Source: Henckelia pumila (Eukaryota > Streptophyta > Magnoliopsida > Lamiales > Gesneriaceae). From it: DNA of 64,000 nucleotides. The position numbers and the translations under genes are program-made. This document shows positions 21,801 through 32,689 of this stretch, in pieces. Where the stretch lies: NCBI RefSeq assembly GCF_033568475.1, contig NC_133120.1:94444151-94508150 (forward strand). Reading direction: 5' to 3'. Numbering within the stretch: position 1 is the first letter of the stretch; each line of letters opens with the position of its first letter. The notes beneath the pieces are model-generated. The model was not told the DNA's origin. It saw only the letters and a list, made by a program, of their open reading frames with translations, and ran no database searches.

Positions 21801-22307
21801 AAATACAGCGACAAAATGATGAAAAAAGAGTTATCTGTAATGATGCAAGTTGAGTGTATGACATGTATACATATAAAAAATAATTTGCAATCTAAAAGGT
21901 GACCGAAGAATGAGGGCCCCAGTTTCAATTTTTTACATACATATCATGGAACATCCAAAGAGGGTCTAAATCATATAATGGCATTTTAAATTTAAACAGA
22001 GCAGAGTAAACGAAAAAATGGCCTGAAACAGCATAAAAAATAGAGTGTTCGGTGTTCTCGCAGTAAAAACTCGAGCAATGTAACGGCATCGACCACAACG
22101 ATAGAGGTCAGCAATTCATTAAATAAATCGAATAAATGGATCAGGAATTCCTTAAAGTGCCTTTCTGAAGTAGAAGAAGAAGAAGAAAAGATTACCAGAG
22201 AACTCGTTGGCTGAGGACAAGGCACGAGGGAAAGCTAGCGTTACTACCAAAGAAGATACGAGCCAGAGAGAAGAAATGGAATGCACGCAAAATCGCAGGT
22301 CCGCCAT
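18836..22307 (-). CDS. AAH: Allantoate deiminase (allantoate amidohydrolase), twelve exons
   Basis: Hydrolyses allantoate, releasing ammonia and CO2, in the ER branch of ureide/purine nitrogen recycling (EC 3.5.3.9). It is a manganese-dependent M20-type amidase. Exons: 22307-22196, 21420-21350, 21058-20955, 20881-20797, 20688-20572, 20462-20353, 20285-20180, 20067-19981, 19714-19472, 19399-19274, 19191-19030 and 18958-18836; 481 residues, all GT-AG and in frame. A hydrophobic N-terminus (residues 12-27) fits an ER signal. Metal-site motifs: GSHLDT (His123, Asp125), SDEEGVRFQ (Glu170/171), HIEQGP (His237) and SHSPSEH (His455). VKGSQGHAGTVPM, SASNVIPGQ and LMSGAGHDAMAM are diagnostic of AAH rather than ureidoglycolate amidohydrolase. 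The gene is bracketed by a hAT MITE upstream and a foldback element downstream. Confidence 0.93.
21538..21668. repeat. Tandem duplication of about 65 bp inside AAH intron 1
   Basis: The unit AACCATGTTTTATGGGC, a poly-T/poly-A stretch, GGACAAA, ACAACTGGAAAGTGAATAA occurs twice in a row, at about 21538-21600 and 21602-21668. It is non-coding. Confidence 0.85.
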
Positions 22308-22462
22308 GGCCGCGAGTTGAAGGTGACGAAACGAAAAGAGAAAGAAGAAGTGGATTTTGTGGTAATGGCCGCCAGCACTTTGTGGTTGCGGCCACACTGT
22401 GAATTTCGGGCAATTGGGCCATACCAGCCTAACTTTAATACATTTTTTTATATCGTATTTAT

Positions 22463-23028
22463 TAGGGGTGTTCAAACTTCGGATAAAACCGAAAAAACCG
22501 GAAATCCAAATCGGAAAAACCAAACACCAAATCGAACCGAAAATCGAAATTTGAAATTCGGATATAAATGTTAAAACTGAAATTTATTTGGTTCGATTTC
22601 TGATTATATATCTCAAAACCGAACCGACCGAAAAAACTAAAATTTTATTAAATTAATAAATTTATTTATATAATTTTTTATATTATATATTTTTTGAGAC
22701 GATACCTAGTGAATAAAGAATCATTTTTAATAATTTTTAGTTGATTGTTGTTTATTTAAGTCATTTAAACTTTGAATTTAAATATTTTACAAAAAAATCA
22801 TTTAAAAGATAACATATTATATTTTAAAATATATTTATAATATTAATTAAAATAATTATATCAAAACCGAAATAATCGACCGAAATAACCGAACCGATTT
22901 AGTAAAAAACCAAACCGAACCGAAGGAAAATGGTTCGGATATCGGATTATATATTTCTAAAATCGAAAACCGGAAAAATCGAAATAAAAAACCGAAAACC
23001 GGACCGAACCGACCGATGAACACCCCTA
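22463..23028. mobile_element. hAT-type MITE upstream of AAH
   Basis: A 566-bp element with perfect 12-bp terminal inverted repeats TAGGGGTGTTCA / TGAACACCCCTA and a perfect 8-bp target duplication GTATTTAT (22455-22462 and 23029-23036). Subterminal regions on both sides are built from ACCGAA / AACCGAACCGA repeats; the core is AT-rich. No transposase. It begins 156 bp upstream of the AAH start codon, inside or beside its promoter. Confidence 0.9.
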
Positions 23029-23395
23029 GTATTTATATATCCATGTTACCCCACGTCGTCCGCTTAATCCTCCAAGACATAATAAATCAATTTTTGCCCA
23101 TGAACTATTTGTGTCAATGGATTAGTTCGATCTACCACTAAAACGCGGGTTTTAGTGGTTTTGGGTTTTTTTTTTTCATCACTAAAACTCACGATCGCGG
23201 ACGAAATGGTGAAAAATGATTGGACAGCTGAAAATTCATATATATATATATATGAAATTATCTTTCTAAATTTATATGGAATATATTAACGGAAAGATCT
23301 TCTTATTAGTATAATTTTATAATTGCATGTATATTACACATAATAATAATAATACGTGTATATATAACATTTTTCTTTTCTTATTGAACCCATTA

Positions 23396-23515
23396 AGTTG
23401 CAATTGTGATTCAATTTTACTTCTTTCTCATTTGAATATTGATACCCATTATATAAGTTGCAATTGTGATTCTATTTTACTTCTTTCTCATTTGAATATT
23501 AATATAATATTAGAA
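23396..23515. repeat. 60-bp tandem duplication
   Basis: AGTTGCAATTGTGATTC-ATTTTACTTCTTTCTCATTTGAATATT is repeated with a 60-bp period, the copies starting near 23396 and 23456 and differing at a few bases. Confidence 0.8.
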
Positions 23516-23908
23516 AATGACATACTTCTTATTGAAAAATTCTGATGTAACGTCGGATACGAGCTTTCGAAGAAAAATAATTAATTTTTTTTTAAAAAAA
23601 ATATAAGGTGATATATTAATTAGACAATGACTTGAGATAACATGAATTTATTATTTTTTTTAAAAGTACACACAGAAATATAATTTTCTCGCATTTGATT
23701 GAAAATTAACATTTAATGACATATAAAATAAAAGCAATTCGTTCGAAAGTGGGCTAAAAAGTTCCCTTTGTATCTATATAAATAAAGATAATCAGGTTTA
23801 TTACACGCATTATACATATTAATTAAAACATTTTAGAAATCTGTTGATGCATATGTGATTAGATAGCACCGTGTCCCATTCATGTTTGGCAAATGTCACG
23901 GGACACCG

Positions 23909-23911
<3 letters not shown>

Positions 23912-23949
<38 letters not shown>
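23912..23949. repeat. (TA)n microsatellite
   Basis: A run of AT dinucleotides of about 38 bp. Confidence 0.9.
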
Positions 23950-23952
<3 letters not shown>

Positions 23953-24025
23953 TCACTATATTTATTGATACTTACCGTTGAGACAAGAACAAAACATTAA
24001 AAAAACCGTCCACAAGTGACAACAT

Positions 24026-24175
24026 TCAAGGGTATAGGCGAGTTGGTAAAACCTAAAGAGATGTGGGAAGAAATTCTCCAGCGTTATTGGTTCGATTCTC
24101 GTATGGAGCATATTTTCTACTAAAATATTGTGAAGATATGCTCTGAGGGTTGACCATGGTGTCCCTTTTTTAAGA
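24026..24175 (+). mobile_element. tRNA-derived SINE
   Basis: Contains a pol III box A-like TATAGGCGAGTTGG (24033-24046) and a box B GGTTCGATTCT (24089-24099) at tRNA-like spacing, followed by a tRNA-unrelated body ending in a T-rich tract (ccctttttt near 24166). The sequence does not fold as a functional tRNA and lacks a clear anticodon arm. Boundaries are approximate because I could not define a target duplication. Confidence 0.6.
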
Positions 24176-25070
24176 TCATGTCAACTTTTATATTGAGAAC
24201 CTACACAAATATGCATGTTTTACTTCTCCGCAAATAAATATTCATATAAAATTAATATAATCTTTAAATAGCTTTTTTTTAATTTGATTGCATAGCTGCT
24301 ATATATATTTTTTAAAATAAAGTTGATTTATTCCTTTTTGTTTTGTTCTTACGGAACTATATATATACGAACATATCATTGACACAATATTATAAACTCT
24401 TAGGCACCGTTTGGTACAAATAATAGGATAAGTGTATGATATATAATACAAAGACAACTAATGGATAATTAAGATGGTTGGATAGAGTATTGAATGTTTG
24501 GTATCATTTTGACATGGGTGATTAAATTTGTGTATTTGATTGAAATGACAAAATTGCCTATATCATAACAAATCATTATTTTTGTGCTGTTTAGATTGTT
24601 ATAAATACTTGTAAATTTTAGAAATCTTTTTTCCTCACACGCGCACACAATTTATTTATTTACACTAGTCCTTATTATAAGTTAATTAATTTATATTTTT
24701 TAAAAAATAATTGATGCTCGTATTTAAAAATATACTCAAATATTTACACTTGTAATTATTTCTCAATGTTTAATTTTTTTTCAAAAATCAAACAGAATAT
24801 ATTATTATTTTTTAAAACTAAAATAGAGAATAACACAACAAAGAGACAACAATTTTCAAACCAAATAGTAACATTCTTCTGGTGAGTCAAACAACCAAGA
24901 TAAAAATTCAATGGTCAGTAGCATTAGATTTTAAAAACCAAAGCAATGAACATATCTAGGAATCCCACTGTCAAAAACAATAAACCATAGTTTTCAACAT
25001 CAAACCTCATAAGATAACTACTAGTAAGGTGCAAAACATCACAGCATAGTCTAGCGAATATATATCGAAC

Positions 25071-25240
25071 TTACTCTTTCTTCAAAAGTTGTTTGACCAT
25101 TGAGTTTCGGCCCTCGTCAGGTAAACTAAAGAAAAGTGTCAATTTCTTCGGATTTTCCACTAGCTTGTCAGCTACAAACACTTTCTCATCCACTGTCATT
25201 GATGGAATTTTTCCCAAGTCACCGAACACATTTTTAGTTG
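25071..25240 (-). pseudogene. Harbinger Myb/SANT-like accessory protein, C-terminal piece
   Basis: The frame KNVFGDLGKIPSMTVDEKVF followed by LVENPKKLTLFFSLPDEGRN and ending MVKQLLKKE is typical of the C-terminus of plant Myb/SANT-like proteins that accompany PIF/Harbinger transposases. The reading frame continues at 54181 on the far side of the Copia element, whose 5-bp target duplication AGTTG lies within the coding sequence. Confidence 0.7.
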
Positions 25241-25709
25241 TGTTGTCTCTGATGTCTTTAACACGAACGGCAACACGGGGACATGCAACAACGATGGTTG
25301 GAAACCTTGCTTCAGAATTCTTCAAAATCTTCACTCGAATTCTTCAGAGTATGCGCAGAGTAGTTTTCGTCTGAAGCCTCACTTTTCTTGTGCGTGGAAA
25401 TCCCCTTTTATAGATAATCATCCAAGCTTTGAAGATTTCCTTAGATAGAGTCCTACAAGAATATGTAACAACCTTTTAGTAGGAAATAAAATCTATCAAT
25501 ACATGGAAATCAAATCATGATAATATCAAATTATATTTTATCAAATAATCACATTATGACGATATGATTTAAATTTTGGCAAATATATCTTTAACATATA
25601 CGAGATATACATGGAATATTTACCAAATAATCTATCTTGTCTAGAAAGCAAAATCTTCTAATTTCCAATTAATTGGGGCCAAAATATACAAGGAATAAAA
25701 TTCCTTTCA
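25241..25709 (-). repeat. Copia terminal repeat (3' LTR)
   Basis: A 469-bp repeat, TG...CA on the minus strand, preceded inward by a polypurine tract. Outer flank AGTTG at 25236-25240. Confidence 0.85.
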
Positions 25710-26036
25710 ATCTCCCCCTTTTTGCTTTCTGGACAACACAATGCACAAGTATGAGATACTTATAAACTCCCCCTGAGTTAAAAACTCTTCTCCCCCTGAA
25801 TTTTAAAGTCTCCCCCTGAAGTGTTGTCCCTCATGTCGTAACACGGTGGATAACATGAGCAAATACCCATGAGATTCTTTAATTCGAATATCAGAGCATA
25901 AGTGGGGTAGAAGATGTTAGTCTAGTTAACACATATATGAGCAATTAAGGCACGTAACTAGAACGAATAAAAACAGTTATATTAAAATCAGAATGAAGCA
26001 AATAAAATAAAGAAAGGATAAGAGAAGAAACAAAAT

Positions 26037-28036
26037 CTAAATTTGACCACTATCAGAGCTATCTTGATTAAAGGCTTCATTCTCACCATCCTTAGTCCCA
26101 GATAGAACAGCTTCATCTTCATCTTGTGCACTATCTCCCCCTGTTTGGCCAGAAATGCCAAGTTGTCGCCGACAATCAGCCAAGACCGTGCTATAGAAGG
26201 CAATGTCTTCCTGAGCTTGAGCAATCTTTTCCTCGGCACGAGTCATCAGCAGCTGAATGGTGGCAGTGGTGAATTCCAGAGAGGTAGGAGTAGGCACTGT
26301 TTCTTCAGTGTTGTCTCCGTGTTGGCAACATCGGGGGCAACACCAGTCATGTCAGCAGCAGGAGTAGGAGTGGCAGTCCAGGGTAAATCCATTACGCGAT
26401 TCCCCTTTAGAAGCCCAGCTGCTAACTTCAACGTCTCAGGCAAATCAGTGAGATCTTCTGTAATATTGCGAATGAATGCCTGAGATTCCAAAATGCCATA
26501 AATCAGAGATGGGAATGGCAGCTTGGTAGACTTGAGACCTCCATCAGCAAACTGGAGTACCGTCTTGAATACCATCTTCCCAAAATTAAAAGGACTCCCA
26601 GTCCCAATGGCATATAGAATGACCGCCTGAGGTCTTGTGATAACGGTGGAGTTGGAGGAGGACGTCCAATTCCTCACAGCTATCTTGTGCAGCACAGAAT
26701 AAAATGATGTGAGCTTGGCTGCAGAAAAATGGTTAGAGAACTTTTTGACCATACCTCCAGTGAGAACAGTAATCACTTCGTTGATCTCTGGAGGATTTCC
26801 TTCATCAACATCTGGGGTTGAGTAGTGAGAGTTGATCACGGCTGGAGTGAACTCGAACAGCCGACCCCGTAGATACACCAAGCCATACTTTGCAGACTCT
26901 GGATCTTCAATGCTTGATGTTAAGTTGGCGTAAAATTCCAGAATCACCCTCTTACAGTAGGGTATTACAGCAACAACTGTAGAATATAGCTGTCGAAGCT
27001 TCAAAAAGTCAATGAGATTGTACCTATCATAGGAGCGAACATCAATGTTCCTCTCATCCAGTAGACCTCTGTGAGCAAGGAGAGTCCAAGTTGCAGCAGC
27101 ATCACCAGAGTAAAACATGAGGGAATGAGCAGCATCCATGTCATAGTCCTCATCAACAGTGTTGTTCGTGGTGTTGACACACCAACAGCAACACTGGCAG
27201 CAGCAGCAGAAACATCCTCTTGATTCATAGGGTCTTCATCAGTGTCCATGCTAGAAACATCCTCAGAGTCTTCTTCTTCTCCAATATCTGCACTCTTATC
27301 AGAAGAGTCAGCAACAGAATCGGCAGAGGAGGAAGAGGAGGAAGAGACAGAATTTTGTTGAGCTTTTCCTTGTGCAAACTCCTCCATTATCTCAGCATCA
27401 GGCTCATCATCGGAGATATGAGCAGAGGGAAGAACAGAAGAGGAAGCCTTTCCTTGCTTGAGGCTTTCCAAAATTTGTGCCAGAGTGGCATCTTCATCCG
27501 AATCAGCACTTGCTTGAGGCACAGTAGCTGCAGGGGTGACTTTAGAAGGAACACCATCAGAAGATTTTGAATCTTCGCTATCAGAAGCGGATTCAACTAT
27601 GGGAGCAGAGGCAGAGGCAGCAGTCGAACCAGAGGGTTTTTTCCTTGCCACAAATTCATAGTTGGCATCATCAGAATCATCACCGGAGCTGCGGTCTTCT
27701 TCAGCCATAGATATGCGTGGACCCTTGTAAAAGCGTTTGGATTGAGTAAAATCAGGGTTGTATCCAGCCTGCCTTTTTGATCGGCGAGCCATTGGTGCAG
27801 CAGGATTCACCTTATTCAAAACGGAGAAATCAGAAAGATTTTCCACATCAATTGCGTTCCCTGGTTCTCCAGGCATGAGAACAGCGAGAGGAACAGGTTC
27901 CATGGGTACTGGAACTATCGGCATAGAAGAAGTGGAGGATGGGTTTCCTGGTGTTGTAACACCGGCAGCAACATCAGGCTCTTTGTAGCCCATCTCACTT
28001 CGAATATCCTGTGGATCAAATCCTGCCATTGAACGA
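26037..28036 (-). mobile_element. Copia envelope-like ORF region (putative plant transposon protein domain)
   Basis: Lies between the RNase H end and the 3' terminal repeat. The first part is a low-complexity Ser/Asp/Glu-rich segment with KRQAGYNPDFTQSKRFYKG. It is followed by a globular part with SAKYGLVYLRGRLFEFTPAV, INSHYSTPDVDE and RPQAVILYAIGTGSPFNFGK, resembling the putative plant transposon protein domain found in envelope-like ORFs of plant retroelements. A coiled-coil-like segment (EEKIAQAQEDIAFYSTVLAD) follows. The function is unproven. The region is treated as a fossil and looks broken. Confidence 0.6.
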
Positions 28037-29059
28037 AAATTTGAGAGTGAGAGAAGGGTAGGGTTCGCAGAGAAAAGCAATCGGGAACAAAGAATTGAGA
28101 GAATATGATAATGCCCGATGATTAAAAAAAATATTTATAGAATCCTTATCTCAAACGGGAACAAAATCCTAACAAATCCATAATTACCCTGATCCTTGAT
28201 CTCTCTTCAGTTACAACGGTAACTTTTCTAACGGACGAAAATTAAAAACCGAGATTAAAGAGATAAAATCCCATAATTAAGGCAATAATCTGAGATAAAT
28301 ATTTCAATCCAAATATTCCAGAATTACCTCCACATCAGCCTAACTCCACTGAACCAAAAATCAATCACAAAAATTCAATTTTTTAGTAAATAGGGTAAAT
28401 CATCAAAATTCGTCTATTTAGAACCTTACCCAAAAACAGAACCTTATGAGCAAGAATGCATATGCATGGCCTATTTTATGCCTAAACAGAGTGTAACATA
28501 AAATAAAAATGCAATTACAAGCAAAACAATATGTTGACGAGTGTAGTGTTGCCTCTCGTGTTGCCAACATCAACTCCAACACCATAGTTTTTCAAAAAGC
28601 ATTTGAGACATACACACTTGATTACCCTTGATAAAGAAAATTTCAAAAGTGGTAGCTTTCACACTAATCGAACAGTTTTCATTGGACTCAATTAGGTAGC
28701 TTTTTCCATTTTCTTCCAATTTGGATAAAGTTCGTATTTATGACATTGGTCAACAAACTTTATAAAAGATTATGACACTGAATTTGCGAAACCACCTTTC
28801 ACATGGAACAAGAACATGGAATACACGTACATCCCTCAACTACTTAGTGGTTTAGTCAGAGTCTATTTTGCAAGGTCCAGTGTGTTTCAATAACAGTTTG
28901 CAGAAAAACTTGGCATTGAGTGAATCAACGAACTAGAGAATTAAACACCACACAAAACAGAATGAGTGCAGAATGTCTAAAAACAAAAAAAAATGCATGA
29001 CAAGAAAAACAACAGTGTTGTCGGTAGTGTTGTAACACCAAAGACAACACATGCAAGAG

Positions 29060-29993
29060 ATTATAATGCACACATGCTGAGAGACCTTCGAAGAGTTGAA
29101 AATCTTTCATGATCTAATGCTTTAGTAAAGATGTCTGCCAATTGGTTATTGGTTTCAACAAACTCCATTTGAATCATACCTTTTTCTACCAAATCTCGAA
29201 TAAAGTGATGACGAATATCAATGTGTTTTGTGCGTGAGTATTGAACTGGATTTTTTTATATATCAATAGCACTCGAATTATCACAATAAACAATGGGGGG
29301 TTCACTCTTAAAACCATAGTCTTCAATCATTTGGTTCATCCAAAGAAGTTGTGAGCAACAACTTCCGGCTGCCACATATTCAGATTCAGCAGTCGAAAGT
29401 GACACACAATTTTGCTTACGACTATACCATGAGACCAAATTATTGTCAAGGTAAAAACACCCACCCGTAGTGCTTTTTCTATCATTCACATCACCAGCCC
29501 AATCGGCATCACTAAAACCTACAAGGTTAGTGTTGGTTTCCCTTGTATACCACAATCCCAAGTCCAATGTACCCGAAACATATTTCAAAATTCTCATGAC
29601 AGCTTTTAAATGGGTTACCTTTGGATCAGATTGGTATCTAGCACATAAACAAACACTGAACATGATATATGGACGACTAGCAGTCAAATACAAAAGACTC
29701 CCTATCATGCTGTGATACATGGTGTTGTCAACACCAGACGCAACACTGTCTTTTCCTAATTTTTCACTCGAGCTCATAGGAGTTTTCATGTTCTTAGCAT
29801 TCTCTTTGCAAAACTTTTTCACCAAGTTCTTTGCATACTTACTTTGACAAAGAAAAATTCCTTCATTTGTTTGCTTAACTTGCAATCCAAGGAAAAAAGT
29901 TAACTCTCCTATCATGCTCATCTCGAAAGTAGAAGACATGCATTCAACAAAATTATCAACATGTTTTTGGGAAGACGCACCAAAGATAATGTC
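29060..29993 (-). mobile_element. Copia pol, C-terminal part (reverse transcriptase end and RNase H)
   Basis: Includes GELTFFLGLQVKQ, YHSMIGSLLYLTASRP, SDADWAGDVNDRKSTTG and LSTAESEYVAAG, the Copia reverse transcriptase/RNase H signature, and the ADIFTKAL end. It continues the pol at 40205-42597 beyond a later gypsy insertion. Confidence 0.85.
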
Positions 29994-32689
29994 TGTAACA
30001 CCCGGTATTTTTAAATACGTAAATCTGCATGCATAATTAGGGAATTTAATTATTTAAATTTGTGATTTATGGGTTAAATAATTATGTGAATTATTTGTGC
30101 ATGATTTAATTTATTTTTAAGCATTTAACCCATAATTAGTGATTTTACGATTTTTAGTATTTTAAGTGTTTTGATCGCGTAGACGGGACCGTGGACGGAC
30201 GAGATGACAACTTTCTAGCCAATTTATTTCATGAGCATTTTTAGAGCCCAAGAATATTATTTTGAGTTTTATTACCTCAAAATTCTTAGTATTTAATTTT
30301 ATATAATTTTAGGAGTCCATTTTTATCCAAATTTAGCCATTTTAATGACTTTTAATTATTTTTAAAATTCCCTAAATTTGTAATTTCGGGATTTTTATAT
30401 TTTTAACTTAAGTTATCAGATTTTAAATTTTATTTGGAGTTTTAAAATTTTATATTTTATATTTAAAACTTTTAATTATCCTAAAACCTATTTTAATTAA
30501 AATAAAAACCCAAAACCTTATCTACCCAAACCCACCCGATCACTCACCTTATTCAGCCGCCTCCCTCCCTACTATTCATCATCTTCTTCCTCGAACCACA
30601 GCCAAGGAGGTTCCATAGCCGAATTTCTTCGAAGTTTCAAGGGTGCTCGTCGTCCCGTCGTCCCGGAATCGTCCCACGCACGTTTTTCTCTTCAATTTCG
30701 ATGAAAGGCATGATTCTTTTTATTTTGGCGTACTATATCAGTGTTTATATGTGTGTGTGTGCGTGAGCATCATTCTCCCTAAGAGAATTTTCAGAAAACA
30801 ATTAGTTATGTGGTTTGAAGTTTGTGTATTCCTTGTTCATCCATCTCACGTTTTTTGTCATGCTTGGATCGAGGCTAGCTGCTGGTCGGGTCTAGGAGGT
30901 TGTGTAGAAGGGGTCTAGGCTGGAATGGCTCGAGTGGTTCGAGCCAAACGAGCCTAGAACCAAGGTTGGAGCAGTTCGGCTGAGGGAGGGGTGCGCAGGT
31001 AGGGTTTTGGAAGAGGGATCGGGTTCGGTCCTGTGGGGTGGATGGGCCGGGGTCAGGGGCTAGGTTCGAACCGCCCAGACGTGGGCTACGTCTGGGAGGC
31101 GGGGCTCCGGCCAGGGGTGGCCGGAGCAGGGCGGCAGCAGCCCTAGAAGGGCTGCTGCTCGCGGCGGCCGAGAGGAACAAAGGGGGGGGGGGCTTCGGGT
31201 TTAGGGTTAGGGTTTGGTTCTGGGTCGGGTCTGTGGTCCGGGTCGGGTCAGTAGGGTAGTGGGTTGGGTTAAGTTGGTCTGGGTCCGGGTTGGTGGGCCG
31301 GGCTCGAGTTTTTTTAATTTTAAAGTATTTTATGATTTAATGGGTTTTTGGGCCAATTAATTAGGAATAAAATGATTTGGGTTCCATTTAATTATTTGGG
31401 TTAAATTTAATTATTATTGGGCTTAATTAAATTAATTAAGTGAGTCCACTAATTTTTATGGGCCTTGGGGGCCCATGGAAGTTATTGGGCCAGTCTTTGG
31501 GCTTTTGGGCCCATTGGGCAAGATTAAGTTGTTATTGGGCCTAGAATGTTTTAATGGGCTTTAATTATTTAATTGGGCTTAGAATAATTTTTATTGGGCT
31601 TAAGTATGTTATTGGGCCAGTCTCAGTGTTAATGGGCCAGATTTAAGTAAATGGGCTTGGGTGTTAGGACCAGCAGTCCAGTACAATCCATGATAAATTG
31701 CATGTGTCCTGAATATATATTTAATTATTTTTATGCATTGGAGATTATTTTTATATTTATATGTTAGTATGAAATTAAATTAAATATATATGAAGGACAC
31801 ACATTTTATTTAAGTACATGCATTCATGAAATAATTTCTATGCATGATTTAATGTTTAAGGTTGAGCAAAAGAAAATATTTTATGTTGGAAGTTGAAGTA
31901 GTGTGACAATTTAAGGGGGACTCGTCCCCATATGTGAACTATTGAAGGGCAGGTTACTGCCAATTTAAGAGGTGATACGTCACCGCCACGTACGTTGGTT
32001 TTCACGCTGATCAGTATTTGATGTATGATTTAAGGTTACAATATGGATACAACCATGCGATGTTAGAAAATAATTTGCTCAACAATGTTTATGTATTATG
32101 TATGATTATGATATTTAAGTTAATTTAAGTTATGTTATGTCATGATGTTATTTTAAGCATGCTCATTCATGTATAGGTTATGTATTAGTATTAAAGTGAT
32201 TTAAATTATTTTAAATCCTTGTTATGTTAGCATGCTGGGCTTTTAGGCTCACTACACTGTTATGGTGCAGGTGAGAACGTAGAGGATGTAGTACCCACCG
32301 GAGGCGAGGACGTATGAGCAGACTGGCAGTGATCCCCGTGACCGTGATAGATGTCTGAGTCACGTTGCATGTTTTTGAATATGTCAGCATGTTACACATT
32401 TTAATTATTTTTCAGTGGTTGTGGTTTGGAATATTTTATTTAAATATTTTCAGTGCATGCAAACCTTAATAATTTTATTTATGCAGTATTTTAATTCAAT
32501 ATTTGACTCAGATATTTATTTTATTAAGGAATGCATTTTTATTTGAGTTATTTATTTATTTATTTATTTTTAAATTTTTTTATTCTGTGCATATATGTAT
32601 GGGCATATATGTACATATTTTATTTAGTAAGTATAAAAAAAAATTTTTCCGCATATTTATTTATTATTTATAGAGTTAGGGTCGTTTCA
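29994..32689 (+). repeat. Gypsy 1 5' LTR
   Basis: A 2696-bp LTR. It contains a telomere-like GGGTTTAGGGTTAGGGTTTG near 31196 and many TGGGCC/TGGGCT motifs in 31290-31670. Confidence 0.9.

Larger units (their letters stand above)
23037..24024. other. AT-rich spacer with simple repeats
   Basis: No gene was seen. It holds a 60-bp tandem duplication (23396-23515) and a TA microsatellite (about 23912-23949), both listed separately. Confidence 0.5.

Noticed and set aside
24026-24175. A functional tRNA gene
   Set aside because: Box A and B are present, but the sequence does not form a full cloverleaf and continues into a SINE-like body.
24403-25070. A stand-alone Tourist MITE starting at GGCACCGTTTGG
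   Set aside because: No matching end lies nearby; the matching inverted end with the TTA duplication is at 61584, so this is one end of a nested Harbinger element.
30643-31259. ORFs in the GC-rich part of the gypsy 1 LTR (repeated near 38392-38773)
   Set aside because: Same reason: duplicated LTR sequence, low complexity, no family resemblance.
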